Assembly (NCBI GenBank): GCA_964528305.1
Contig: CAZGSD010000020.1
Span: 1-11,140, forward strand
Length of the DNA stretch: 11,140 bases
From: CAZGSD01 sp964528305
GTDB taxonomy: Bacteria > Patescibacteriota > Gracilibacteria > UBA1369
Reading direction: 5' to 3'
The notes beneath the pieces were generated by a model. That model did not search any database and was not told the DNA's origin. It saw only the letters and a program-made list of their open reading frames with translations. The first letter of the stretch is position 1; every line of letters starts with the position of its first letter. Positions 1-7,092 of the stretch are shown here, in pieces. The translations under genes and the position numbers were made by a program.

Positions 1-92
1 TCACAAAAAAGTTTGCCTTTATCTAAGCCTTCAGCTAATATTCCCTGGCCTCAAGGGGCATTTTATTTTAAAGTCTACTTTTACACTCCCCA

Positions 93-1901
93 ATGAAAAC
101 CCTCTCTATCGCTATTATTGCCCACGTAGATCACGGAAAAACCACTCTCACCGACTTCCTGCTCAAACAGGGCGGCGCCTTCAATTCCCATGAAAAAGTT
201 GGCGAATTAGTGATGGACTCCAATGCCCAGGAAAAAGAACGCGGTATCACTATCTTGGCCAAAAACTGCTCCGCTTTCTATAAAGACGTCAAAATCAATA
301 TAGTCGATACCCCAGGTCACGCCGATTTCAGCTCCGAAGTGGAACGTGTTTTAAAAATGGTAGACTGCGTAATACTGCTGGTAGATGCCAAAGAAGGCCC
401 CATGCCACAAACCAAATTCGTACTATCCAAATCGCTCAAACTGGGCCACAAACCCATCGTAGTCATCAACAAAATCGATCGCCAGGATCAACGCGCCGAA
501 CAGGTGGTGGATATGGTTTTTGACCTTTTCGGCAAACTCGGCGCCAACAATGATCAGCTGGATTTCCCCATTATTTACGCCATCGGACGTGAAGGTATAG
601 CCAAACACAATCTGACCGACGAAAGCTCTGACCTAACCCCATTGTTTGACACCATTCTGAAACATGTACCGCTCTATGATGAAAATCTGGAAAAAGAACC
701 CCTGCAAATGCAAGCCACCAATCTAGCCTATGATGATTATATCGGTCGTATAGCTATCGGCCGTGTCCAAAAAGGTTCCATCAAAGTGGGGCAAACTGTC
801 ACTATTTGCAAAGTAGATGGTAGTAAAAAATCAGCCCGCATCACCAAAATTTTCATCTATGAAGGCGTACGCCAAAAAGAAGTAAATGAGGCCACCGCCG
901 GTGAAATCGTAGCTGTAGCTGGCATCCCAGATATTACCATCGGGGAAACCATTGCTGATTCCGCCAACCCAGTGGCTATGCCGCTACTCCAAATCGACGA
1001 ACCAACACTATCGATGAATTTCCTGGTAAACAACTCTCCTTTTGCCGGTAAAGAAGGGAAATTCGTCACCACCCGCCATATCAAAGACCGTTTAGACAAG
1101 GAATTGCAGACCAATGTGGGGTTGCGCGTGGAACAAATGGAAGGTACCGATGGGTACAAAGTCTCCGGGCGGGGTGAATTGCATTTATCTGTTTTACTGG
1201 AAAACATGCGCCGCGAAGGCTTTGAAGTGCAAGTCTCCCAACCCGAAGTAATTATGAAAGAAGTTAATGGCGAAAAACAGGAGCCAATTGAACAGTTAAT
1301 CATCACTGTTCCAGAAAATTTCTCCGGCACGGTTATCGAGAAATTGGGTAAACGCAAAGGAGAAATGAAAGATCTGCAAACCGAAAACGGCATGACCCGC
1401 CTGGAATACGAAATCCCCACCCGTGGACTGCTAGGCTTTCGCTCAGAATTCATCATGGACACCAAAGGCGAAGGTTTGATGGACCACAGCTTCCTCAAAT
1501 ATGACACCTACAAAGGCGCTATCCCCGGACGCGGCAATGGAGTTTTGATTTCCGGTGAACAAGGCACAGCAGTGGCTTTCTCACTATTTAATTTACAGGA
1601 AAGAGGCATTATCTTCATTCCACCAGTCACTCCAGTTTACGAAGGTATGATTATCGGTGAAAACGCCCGCTCCGAAGACATGGTTGTCAACCCCACCAAA
1701 GAGAAAAAAATGAGCAACATGCGCAGTAGCGGAGCCGATGAAGCCATCAAACTGGTCCCCCATCGCGCCGTCACCCTGGAAACAGCCCTGGAATTCATCT
1801 CCAATGATGAATTGGTAGAAATCACCCCCCAGTCCATCCGCCTACGCAAAAAATATCTCACCGAAGTAGATCGAAAAAGATTTGGCAAAGCCCAGGTTTG
1901 A
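93..1901 (+). CDS. typA: Ribosome-associated translational GTPase TypA/BipA
   Basis: This is a 602-residue translational GTPase, close to the usual length of about 605. The G domain shows the P-loop AHVDHGKTTL (residues 10-19), the switch I RGIT (50-53), DTPGHADF (72-79) and NKID (126-129). EF-G-like domains II, III and V and the TypA-specific C-terminal part follow, with RGLLGFRSEF near residue 450 and PIRSSG-type MRSSGADEAIKL near 545. The family binds the ribosome, assists large-subunit assembly at low temperature and under stress, and acts in the cytoplasm. The ATG directly opens the canonical N-terminus, so the start is safe; it has no Shine-Dalgarno and sits after CCCCA. A weak promoter candidate is TTGCCT (13-18) and TAATAT (36-41) with 17 bases between, which would give a longer leader than for the other genes. 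The stop is TGA, used as a true stop. The next gene converges, with only 13 bases between. Confidence 0.97.
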   Translation: MKTLSIAIIAHVDHGKTTLTDFLLKQGGAFNSHEKVGELVMDSNAQEKERGITILAKNCSAFYKDVKINIVDTPGHADFSSEVERVLKMVDCVILLVDAKEGPMPQTKFVLSKSLKLGHKPIVVINKIDRQDQRAEQVVDMVFDLFGKLGANNDQLDFPIIYAIGREGIAKHNLTDESSDLTPLFDTILKHVPLYDENLEKEPLQMQATNLAYDDYIGRIAIGRVQKGSIKVGQTVTICKVDGSKKSARITKIFIYEGVRQKEVNEATAGEIVAVAGIPDITIGETIADSANPVAMPLLQIDEPTLSMNFLVNNSPFAGKEGKFVTTRHIKDRLDKELQTNVGLRVEQMEGTDGYKVSGRGELHLSVLLENMRREGFEVQVSQPEVIMKEVNGEKQEPIEQLIITVPENFSGTVIEKLGKRKGEMKDLQTENGMTRLEYEIPTRGLLGFRSEFIMDTKGEGLMDHSFLKYDTYKGAIPGRGNGVLISGEQGTAVAFSLFNLQERGIIFIPPVTPVYEGMIIGENARSEDMVVNPTKEKKMSNMRSSGADEAIKLVPHRAVTLETALEFISNDELVEITPQSIRLRKKYLTEVDRKRFGKAQV

Positions 1902-1914
1902 TTGACCAAGACAG

Positions 1915-2304
1915 CTAATCTGTCATCAAATTTTCCCGTACCTTTTGATTAAACTGATTTCTCGCTACAACCATAGCCTGCAAATCAGTTTTTTCTAAAT
2001 GATAAATTTTACCTTTATAATCAAGCTCAATTCCCGCACCTTCTATCAAAAGTTGACATCCTTCACTATAGCCCAAAAAACTTTTGTGATGAGAAAGCCC
2101 TTTCAAAAATTTATCCAGGGCCGCCTCTCCCTCCAATCTTCGAATTACATCCATCAAAAAACATTCCAAATTCTGCGAATGGGTAGCTATGAAAATCTGC
2201 AAATCCGGCGATTCAAATTTAGAAGGATCTTCCTCATAAACTTTTTTCCAAACTTCCAACTTTGCTGAATATTCCAAAAAGATCTCCGCCAAATCCCCAA
2301 CCAT
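1915..2304 (-). CDS. C-terminal part of a frameshifted histidine phosphatase
   Basis: This open frame carries the second half of the histidine phosphatase whose first half lies at 2351-2845. It contains IFIATHSQNLE (residues 37-47), matching the strand and second catalytic histidine of the PGAM/histidine phosphatase fold (H42 here, about 222 in the joined protein). The frame is open from 2376 down to 1915 and is blocked just upstream by TAG at 2379-2377. The ATG at 2304 is therefore only the first ATG in the frame and probably not a real start: no promoter or Shine-Dalgarno is visible before it, and the residues encoded between 2376 and 2304 look like ordinary continuation of the phosphatase. 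If translated alone it would lack the RH motif and be inactive. Joined with the upstream half by skipping one base it gives about 309 residues. I am fairly sure of the linkage, less of whether a full protein is made. Confidence 0.75.
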   Translation of the reverse strand: MVGDLAEIFLEYSAKLEVWKKVYEEDPSKFESPDLQIFIATHSQNLECFLMDVIRRLEGEAALDKFLKGLSHHKSFLGYSEGCQLLIEGAGIELDYKGKIYHLEKTDLQAMVVARNQFNQKVRENLMTD

Positions 2305-2350
2305 TTGAGTGTATCCTTTAATTTTAGTTACTTCATGAATATCAGCATTT

Positions 2351-2845
2351 TCAGCAGGAGGAGAAGTTTTTTTTTGCTATATCCAAAATCAATTGATCAC
2401 TATTATCCAGTTGAAAATACAAAGTCCTATTACCATCTTTTTTCCCATATTCATCATAAAATCTATCATTAAATTCCGGAACAGCCTCAACCTGAAAATT
2501 CAACCTGTCATCGATCTTTACTTGATCATGCTTATTTCTTTGCCTCACTAGATGCAATAAATCAGACAAACTTTTATCCGCCACATCTTTCTCATCCAAA
2601 CCTTCCCCAAAACATTGCAATAGTCCAGAATGCAAAGCCCTATCCCGCGGTGAAGAAATAACATAACTTTGATTGATTTTAGGATTTTTAGACCTCCCCA
2701 CACGCAAAGCATTCTCACGCCCTTTGGACGTCAATGGAGCCAAACTATCATCTTGCGCAGTATCCTTTTCATCATGCCGAAAAACTTCAATCACCACCCG
2801 CGGCCGCAATTCCAAAACCTCGTTTTTTTCACTCAAATCACGCAT
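2351..2845 (-). CDS. N-terminal part of histidine phosphatase family protein (frameshifted)
   Basis: The 164-residue frame opens a histidine phosphatase (phosphoglycerate mutase-like) domain. VIEVFRHDEKD (residues 18-28) holds the RH catalytic motif with H24 as expected phospho-acceptor, and PLTSKGRENALRVG (37-50) is the usual helix after it. YVISSPRDRA (61-70) matches the SSPxxRA motif, with R69 as the phosphate-binding arginine. The frame ends at TGA 2353-2351, just after an A9 tract (2375-2367), and the rest of the domain, including the second catalytic histidine, continues in the next frame at 1915-2304. The family dephosphorylates small molecules or proteins; the substrate cannot be told here. 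The start is supported by a strong extended -10 promoter whose -10 ends 23 bases upstream. No Shine-Dalgarno is seen. The break may be a real pseudogene, a sequencing error, or programmed slippage. Confidence 0.82.
   Translation of the reverse strand: MRDLSEKNEVLELRPRVVIEVFRHDEKDTAQDDSLAPLTSKGRENALRVGRSKNPKINQSYVISSPRDRALHSGLLQCFGEGLDEKDVADKSLSDLLHLVRQRNKHDQVKIDDRLNFQVEAVPEFNDRFYDEYGKKDGNRTLYFQLDNSDQLILDIAKKNFSSC
2367..2375 (-). other. A9 homopolymer at the phosphatase frame break
   Basis: On the coding strand nine consecutive A lie where the two frames of the phosphatase overlap. That overlap is only 2351-2376, bounded by the stop of each frame, so the shift must fall here. Removing one A (or a +1 slip) joins the frames into one uninterrupted protein. 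Runs of nine A are known places for polymerase slippage and for assembly error; the sequence alone cannot separate these. Confidence 0.8.
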
Positions 2846-2868
2846 ATCAAACCAAGTTAATTCACTAA

Positions 2869-2896
2869 ATTATACCACAAACACGAGAAACTTCAA
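2869..2896 (-). promoter_or_regulatory. Promoter of the histidine phosphatase gene
   Basis: On the minus strand there is TTGAAG (2896-2891), a 16-base spacer and a perfect TATAAT (2874-2869) preceded by TG one base upstream (2877-2876), so an extended -10. The -10 ends 23 bases before the ATG at 2845, the same geometry as other promoters in the window. Confidence 0.8.
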
Positions 2897-2917
2897 TGCG
2901 CACATAATGTTTCCACT

Positions 2918-2970
2918 GGTAGTTTCAGACATACTATTACCGCCCACATTCTCAACCGCCAAAAACTACC
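2918..2970. repeat. 8-bp inverted repeat after the HNH gene
   Basis: GGTAGTTT (2918-2925) and AAACTACC (2963-2970) are perfectly complementary arms around a 37-base loop, and the right arm begins one base beyond the stop of the HNH gene. It could fold in the 3' end of the HNH transcript, but no U-tract follows, so I do not call it a terminator. A chance match is possible. Confidence 0.3.
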
Positions 2971-2971
2971 T

Positions 2972-4024
2972 CTATTCTATCAACACCCTACTTTTCTCCA
3001 GACAATTGATATCAATTTTATGGGTAATTTCATGATGCTCCCCGCACAAAGGCACTAATAATCTCGGATCATGATAGCCACTCATGGCAAACCTCAAAGC
3101 ATGATGAATGGTTACAGCCTCCCGCTGACAAATCGCCACACCACATTTTTTACCATGCTCTTTAGCCAACACTCTCTTAATCTTCACTGGTATGTAGCGG
3201 CTGGCTTTTGGCACAGGCCCAATCACCCTCTTTTCATATTCAACTCTTAACTCAGCCCTCCTCTCTTGCTCCTCCCCCAATTTTACTTTCTCTTGAGTAA
3301 TCTCTCGATCCCGCTTAGCCAATAACTCACGTAAAATTTCACCAATGTCCAACCCTTTACCCTTCAGTTCCTCCAGTTTTTCTGCAACATCCAGAGGCAA
3401 TTTCACATCTACTAAATTGGTAAAATCGTCTATAGGAAATGTCTGCGCGCGCAGAACTTCTTTCGGCTCTAAATCCTTTGTTAAAAATATTTGCGTATGC
3501 AGACCTTCGCTCGCTTTTGACTCTTTTTCTAAACCCAAAACTTTTTGGTCTCTAACCAAAGTTTCCAATCCTTTTTGGGAAAGATTCTTAGTTTGAGTAG
3601 CCCAAAAAGCTTCATTTTCTGGAGTTACAATAGCTGCCACCCTAACCAACTTATTACAACTCACCTCACCACTAACCAATTGCTGATGTAGAATTGGTAA
3701 ATCCACAAATCTTTTTTCAAGATTAATAACTTTACGCAGCTGCTTTTTAGTAACTCCAGCCAGTTTAGCCGCAAAATGACCAATTGATCTAAACCCTTTA
3801 GCTTTCCAAAGTTCACGCCTATTCACCTCCGGCAAAAGTCCCAAAAATTTCCGGCGAGCAATCAAAGTAGCCAGCCCATATTCTTTACACATCTGAAAAA
3901 GCTGATTATCTGACAAATCTTCCAACCTATTTCCCTGCTCACTTTTCAACACGTCTACTGTTACATTTTTCACTTCAATTTGAACAATATTCCTCCCCAC
4001 CCTTTGATCATTAGTTTTAAGCAT
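2972..4024 (-). CDS. HNH endonuclease-like protein with DUF222-like N-terminal region
   Basis: This is a 350-residue, basic, soluble protein. Residues about 35-160 are a helical region with LLPEVNRRELWKAKGFRS-type sequence, resembling the helical N-terminal part of DUF222/HNH proteins. A charged, probably coiled-coil linker (about 210-270) follows. The C-terminal HNH finger has C294-x4-C299, the HH pair at 307-308, then C327-x2-H330 and H331/H335, a full set of zinc ligands and the catalytic HH position. The family is expected to nick or cut DNA or to act as a mobile-element or defence nuclease; I recall such proteins being frequent in CPR genomes. No cognate methylase, recombinase or repeat flanks it, so its role is open. 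An extended -10 (TGTTACACT, 4059-4051) lies 26 bases before the ATG. The HNH assignment is firm, the biological function is not. Confidence 0.82.
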   Translation of the reverse strand: MLKTNDQRVGRNIVQIEVKNVTVDVLKSEQGNRLEDLSDNQLFQMCKEYGLATLIARRKFLGLLPEVNRRELWKAKGFRSIGHFAAKLAGVTKKQLRKVINLEKRFVDLPILHQQLVSGEVSCNKLVRVAAIVTPENEAFWATQTKNLSQKGLETLVRDQKVLGLEKESKASEGLHTQIFLTKDLEPKEVLRAQTFPIDDFTNLVDVKLPLDVAEKLEELKGKGLDIGEILRELLAKRDREITQEKVKLGEEQERRAELRVEYEKRVIGPVPKASRYIPVKIKRVLAKEHGKKCGVAICQREAVTIHHALRFAMSGYHDPRLLVPLCGEHHEITHKIDINCLEKSRVLIE

Positions 4025-4050
4025 AAAATAGAGCTAAATTGATATTCTTA

Positions 4051-4059
4051 AGTGTAACA
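4051..4059 (-). promoter_or_regulatory. Extended -10 for the HNH gene
   Basis: The minus strand reads TGTTACACT, that is TG, one base, TACACT, with the -10 ending 26 bases before the ATG at 4024. No good -35 is visible. The spacing matches other promoters here, which is the main support. Confidence 0.45.
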
Positions 4060-4198
4060 AAAATCACCTCAAAACACACTACTCTAGACTTGCAAAATCC
4101 TTAAAAGTGCCTGATGAATGTAATTATCATTTTTTGTTTCATCGATGACTTTTACTCGACAAAATTAACCGCTCCATATATCAATCAAACCACATTCA

Positions 4199-4207
4199 TG
4201 CTACAAT
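4199..4207 (+). promoter_or_regulatory. Extended -10 promoter of the DUF3592 gene
   Basis: TGCTACAAT is an extended -10 with no clear -35, ending 26 bases before the ATG at 4234. The bases after it (AAAAAGATT) repeat those after the promoters at 5441 and 7470, giving a shared 18-base motif. Confidence 0.7.
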
Positions 4208-4233
4208 AAAAAGATTTTAGCTCCTAACCATTT

Positions 4234-4659
4234 ATGACACAAAACACCAATCTATTTTTCTTCATAGGCCTAGCAATGCTCGGATTGGGTATATATTCCA
4301 CATTATATCAACGAAAATTTGTCAAAAATGGATTAATCACAAAAGGCCATGTCGTAGAAATTGTCCCCAGTGAATCCAGCAGCCATACATTCTCTCCACG
4401 GGTCATATTTAAAGACAATACCAATCGTGAAATATCATTTATCTCAAAAGTAGCCAGTAGCCACCCTAACAATCATGTCGGACAAGAGGTTAATGTGATA
4501 TATTCGCCACAATTCCCCCACGACGCTGAAATAAATCATTGGCTCAATTTATGGGGCGGCCCCATCATTTTATTATTTTTAGGAACAATTTTTATTGCAC
4601 TCAGCGGCCATCCTTTCATAACCTACATTATAGAAATCACCCAAAACCTTTTTTTATAG
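4234..4659 (+). CDS. DUF3592 domain membrane protein
   Basis: The 141-residue protein has two membrane helices, about residues 8-24 and 105-125, around a soluble beta-rich domain. The order GLITKGHVVEIVPSE, then SPRVIFKDNTNREISFIS, then VGQEVNVIYSPQFPHDAEI is the typical DUF3592 pattern: a TxGxV strand, a P-V-F strand, and a VGxxVxVxYxPxxPxxA strand ending with the conserved alanine. The molecular role of DUF3592 proteins is unknown; they sit in the cytoplasmic membrane. Its promoter is the extended -10 at 4199-4207. The start at 4234 is the only one that gives the first helix, and it has no Shine-Dalgarno. It seems to be transcribed alone, since the next gene has its own promoter. Confidence 0.8.
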   Translation: MTQNTNLFFFIGLAMLGLGIYSTLYQRKFVKNGLITKGHVVEIVPSESSSHTFSPRVIFKDNTNREISFISKVASSHPNNHVGQEVNVIYSPQFPHDAEINHWLNLWGGPIILLFLGTIFIALSGHPFITYIIEITQNLFL

Positions 4660-4729
4660 ATTTATCCGACCGAGAGGTAAAGCTAGAGACACTATTTTTG
4701 CCAACCAGCGCTAAAACCAAGTCACCCAC

Positions 4730-4757
4730 TTGACAAAAGCTTAAAAGGCTGTATTTT
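4730..4757 (+). promoter_or_regulatory. Promoter of the candidate lipoprotein gene
   Basis: A consensus TTGACA (4730-4735), a 16-base spacer and TATTTT (4752-4757) end 21 bases before the ATG at 4779. Unlike most promoters in this window it has a perfect -35 and no proper extended -10. Confidence 0.65.
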
Positions 4758-4778
4758 AAGTAAAATAATCCAAACTTC

Positions 4779-5405
4779 ATGCATACCCCATTATTTTCAG
4801 ACCAAGTCCCAAGTACACGGCCATCCCCCTCAACACCAAGCACCAGAATCACTAAAGCAATAGGCACCCTAGTAGCAGGTACAGCACTTACAGCATTACA
4901 AGCCATAGCCTGCGGTCCAACAGCTGAAGGTATGGACAATAATGCGACTGAAAGATGTCTTGCTGCCGAAACCGAACATCCCGTTTCTATTACCGATGTG
5001 ACGTATTTTAATTATTATGCTTTCAAACATCCTGATACTGGAAAGAGCTCTATGGTTATTTCACTGGGATGTGACATTCAAGGTCTCACTGACCAACTCC
5101 TCGCCTCATGTAACGATTCAAACGGAGAATTGCGCATAACAGTTTTTGGACACTTAACCAACCCATCAACCAATCAAAAAAACGATAAAATTATTCTGGG
5201 ACAACAAGGATTTAGTAAAAATGGCCATCAAGATTTACAATGGCCCATTACCAACCCCAATTACGCCATTGCCGACCTTTCTTATGATATGGAAATTGCC
5301 ATAACCGATTCTAAAGGAAAGACAGTTTACTACACCAAACCAGTAAAAATCACTCAAGTCCCTTCCCCTGCTAAAGACCCATCCTTTGAAGGAGATCTCC
5401 CCTAA
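4779..5405 (+). CDS. Putative lipoprotein of unknown function
   Basis: I do not recognise the family. The 208-residue protein starts with a long Ser/Thr/Pro-rich, weakly basic segment (residues 1-26), then a hydrophobic stretch (about 27-44) ending in LQAIAC at C45, which resembles a lipobox with alanine instead of leucine at -3. If processed there, the mature part begins at C45 and is anchored to the outer face of the membrane. Three more cysteines (C60, C98, C111) could form disulfides. The second half alternates short strands (GELRITVFGHL, DMEIAITDSKGKTVYY), suggesting a beta-sandwich of Ig-like type, and the C-terminus is Pro-rich and acidic. The n-region is unusually long, so a single-pass anchored protein is the alternative. 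A good sigma-70 promoter (4730-4757) supports the ATG at 4779. Expression is probably independent of both neighbours. Confidence 0.68.
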   Translation: MHTPLFSDQVPSTRPSPSTPSTRITKAIGTLVAGTALTALQAIACGPTAEGMDNNATERCLAAETEHPVSITDVTYFNYYAFKHPDTGKSSMVISLGCDIQGLTDQLLASCNDSNGELRITVFGHLTNPSTNQKNDKIILGQQGFSKNGHQDLQWPITNPNYAIADLSYDMEIAITDSKGKTVYYTKPVKITQVPSPAKDPSFEGDLP

Positions 5406-5440
5406 TCTAAAACTCTCCCATTCCCACCGCCCCCATTTTA

Positions 5441-5449
5441 TGCTACAAT
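5441..5449 (+). promoter_or_regulatory. Extended -10 promoter of the MscS-type gene
   Basis: TGCTACAAT ends 22 bases before the TTG start at 5472. It is followed by AAAGGGATT and so belongs to the same 18-base motif as the sites at 4199 and 7470. There is no evident -35. Its place supports the TTG start rather than a distant ATG. Confidence 0.7.
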
Positions 5450-5471
5450 AAAGGGATTAAAGTTAAATCCC

Positions 5472-6446
5472 TTGGCCAATCAAATCACTACAACCAGTGA
5501 AATTCCCACTACAAGTGGATCCGGAGGCAATATCGATTTTGCCAATCTCGGCCCCTATATCCTGACCAAATTCATCCAGGTTTTGGAGGCTGCCTTGATT
5601 ATCATTGTCGGCCTTTTCCTCATACGCTACGCCAAAAACTACCTGCGCAAACTGACTGTCGAACATGAACAGCAAAAAACCGCCATCAATCTTTTTGAAA
5701 AATTAATCACCGGTTTTCTCATCGTGATTTCCATCACCCTGGCCCTGCGCACCGTCGGCATCGACATGACTCTGCTCGTTAGCGTCACTATTCTCGGTCT
5801 CAGCTACGGCCTCCAGGACATTATCAAAAACTATGTCGCCGGTATTTTAATCATGTTCAAATCCCCTTTCAAAATCGGCGACACCATACGCATCAAAGAT
5901 CACACCGGCAAAGTGGATAAAATTGATTTCCAAGCCACCACTCTGCGCACTTTCGATCAAAAAGACGTCACTATTTACAATAGCGACGTCATGACACAAT
6001 CCATCACCAACTACTCCCGCACTCAGATACGCCGCATCGACCTGGACGTCAATGTCGGCTATGGCAGTGATCATCTGCGCATGCTGAAAATTTTCGATAA
6101 AATTCTGGACAATCAACCCGCCCTGCTCAAAAAACCCGGCCACAAAATAGTTTTCAAAAAATTCAATGACAATGGCCTGACTTTTTCACTGCGAGCCTGG
6201 GTCAATTGGCCCTGCAACACTTTGGCTATCAAATCAGCCCTAGCTCTGCAAATCAGCAAAGCCTTCAATGAAAAAGATATTTTCATTCCTTTCAACAAAA
6301 GTATCGAGGCCAATACCGACTACACCATGACCGAAGCCCGCCAAGCCCGAGATACCGCCACCAGCCAGGATGCCACCCTCACCATCGACCAGGCTTCCCC
6401 ACTACCAGAAGGCCTGGATTTGATTGATTTGGAGGAATTGGATTAA
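5472..6446 (+). CDS. mscS: MscS-family small-conductance mechanosensitive channel
   Basis: This 324-residue membrane protein has three helices (about 28-54, 73-97 and 98-130). The third is the pore-lining TM3 running into the MscS signature GLSYGLQDIIKNYVAG, followed by KIGDTIRI and GKVDKIDFQATTLRTFD of the beta domain. The sequence IFIPF closes the alpha/beta vestibule domain near residue 277. The protein opens under membrane tension and lets out solutes in hypo-osmotic shock. A tail of about 45 residues after this domain ends in an acidic stretch (EGLDLIDLEELD) that is not part of the conserved core. The start is TTG at 5472: no in-frame ATG lies upstream, the first one (about residue 99) would remove two helices, and the promoter at 5441-5449 stands 22 bases ahead. 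The symbol is given at family level only. Confidence 0.92.
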   Translation: MANQITTTSEIPTTSGSGGNIDFANLGPYILTKFIQVLEAALIIIVGLFLIRYAKNYLRKLTVEHEQQKTAINLFEKLITGFLIVISITLALRTVGIDMTLLVSVTILGLSYGLQDIIKNYVAGILIMFKSPFKIGDTIRIKDHTGKVDKIDFQATTLRTFDQKDVTIYNSDVMTQSITNYSRTQIRRIDLDVNVGYGSDHLRMLKIFDKILDNQPALLKKPGHKIVFKKFNDNGLTFSLRAWVNWPCNTLAIKSALALQISKAFNEKDIFIPFNKSIEANTDYTMTEARQARDTATSQDATLTIDQASPLPEGLDLIDLEELD

Positions 6447-6486
6447 TATAACTTCATACAATACCCTGGGCAGATCTAAAACCTGA

Positions 6487-6516
6487 TTGATTTCAGCATT
6501 TTACATATGTTACTAT
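6487..6516 (+). promoter_or_regulatory. Promoter of the toxin-antitoxin operon
   Basis: TTGATT (6487-6492), an 18-base spacer, and TACTAT (6511-6516) with TG one base upstream (6508-6509) form an extended -10 promoter. The -10 ends 32 bases before the antitoxin ATG, and its last two bases overlap the AT-rich palindrome that may be the operator. Confidence 0.65.
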
Positions 6517-6536
6517 ATATATAGCTTTATATATAT
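6515..6536. promoter_or_regulatory. AT-rich palindrome, possible operator of the TA operon
   Basis: ATATATATA (6515-6523) and TATATATAT (6528-6536) form a perfect 9-bp inverted repeat around GCTT. It begins inside the -10 and covers the expected transcription start, the usual place for an autoregulatory Phd/YefM operator. Simple alternating AT could also arise by chance, and the RNA hairpin would be weak. Confidence 0.5.
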
Positions 6537-6548
6537 GTCCCCCCGAAT

Positions 6549-6797
6549 ATGGTAAAAATCATCACCACAGCTGAAGCACAAAAGCATATCAGCCTAATTT
6601 CCAGAGAAATAGAAAAAACTTCCTTTATAGTCACCAGCCACGGCAAAGGCAAAATGGTTGTACTCCCTTATTTTGATGGTTGCAATCAACATATTTCCGA
6701 TTATCAAGAAGATTATGAAATGGCCCAAAATGCCACCACCCTACGAAAACGTTATCAAACATCCAGTGAATCTGGAACAGGAAATTTGAAAATATAA
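6549..6797 (+). CDS. Phd/YefM-family antitoxin
   Basis: The 82-residue protein begins with VKIITTAEAQKHISLISREI and continues FIVTSHGKGKMVVLPYFDG (about residues 26-44), the Phd/YefM pattern of a DNA-binding N-terminal domain with the F-hGkp-aVl motif. The C-terminal 35 residues are polar and charged and would be the flexible part that covers the toxin. It neutralises the RelE-like toxin encoded 12 bases downstream and is expected to repress its own promoter, which here overlaps a palindrome. The ATG at 6549 follows CCCCCCGAAT and has no Shine-Dalgarno. Confidence 0.85.
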   Translation: MVKIITTAEAQKHISLISREIEKTSFIVTSHGKGKMVVLPYFDGCNQHISDYQEDYEMAQNATTLRKRYQTSSESGTGNLKI

Positions 6798-6809
6798 ATC
6801 CAGCCTCTG

Positions 6810-7079
6810 ATGAATACCTTTATTTTCACCAAATTGGCCGAAGAGCGCTTTTTCAGTCTGCCAACGCCAACGCAAAAACGCGTCATAGCCAAATTAAAAT
6901 TTTTCAAAACCCATCCGGATATTTTTACGGTACTTAAAAAACTGTATGATGTAAAACCAGCAACCCATAGATTACGTATCGGAGACTATCGTTTAATATT
7001 GGAATTGAAATCCACCAAACAGGATTCTTCGCTATGGTGGATACTGGACATAGGCCATCGGGCAGACATATATAAATAA
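6810..7079 (+). CDS. RelE/ParE-superfamily toxin
   Basis: The 89-residue basic protein fits the RelE fold: an N-terminal strand FIFTKLAEERF, helices to about residue 45, then HRLRIGDYRLILEL (53-66) and the terminal HRADIYK (83-89). R54, R56, R61 and the HR-x-DIY end are the features seen in RelE-like mRNA interferases, which cut mRNA in the ribosomal A site. ParE-type gyrase poisons share the fold, so the target is not proven, but the HR-DIY ending favours RelE. It lies 12 bases after the antitoxin in the usual antitoxin-first order and shares its promoter. The reading frame is intact. Confidence 0.87.
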   Translation: MNTFIFTKLAEERFFSLPTPTQKRVIAKLKFFKTHPDIFTVLKKLYDVKPATHRLRIGDYRLILELKSTKQDSSLWWILDIGHRADIYK

Positions 7080-7092
7080 TCCCCCAATCAAT

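Noticed and set aside
13..41. TTGCCT - 17 bases - TAATAT as a typA promoter
   Set aside because: Each hexamer matches only four of six positions, and the distance to the start (51 bases) departs from the other promoters; it remains possible but not supported enough to annotate.
857..1507. Long minus-strand open frame of 216 codons inside typA
   Set aside because: It is antisense to a clearly conserved gene, has no family resemblance, and its composition mirrors the typA codons.
1910..1924. GACAG-CTAAT-CTGTC hairpin between the converging typA and phosphatase ends, a possible shared terminator
   Set aside because: The stem is only five pairs and no T-run follows on either strand, so I do not call it a terminator.
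2673..3035. Plus-strand open frame of 120 codons across the phosphatase start and the spacer
   Set aside because: It is antisense to the phosphatase and runs through its promoter; it has no recognisable domain.
4112..4135. TGATGA/TTATCA hairpin followed by six T, terminator-like on the plus strand
   Set aside because: No plus-strand gene ends before it, the stem is AT-rich with a G-T pair, and I found no convincing promoter for a small RNA upstream.
5391..5400. Perfect palindrome GGAGATCTCC at the end of the lipoprotein gene
   Set aside because: It lies within the last codons, has no T-run, and a 10-base palindrome is expected by chance in a window of this size.
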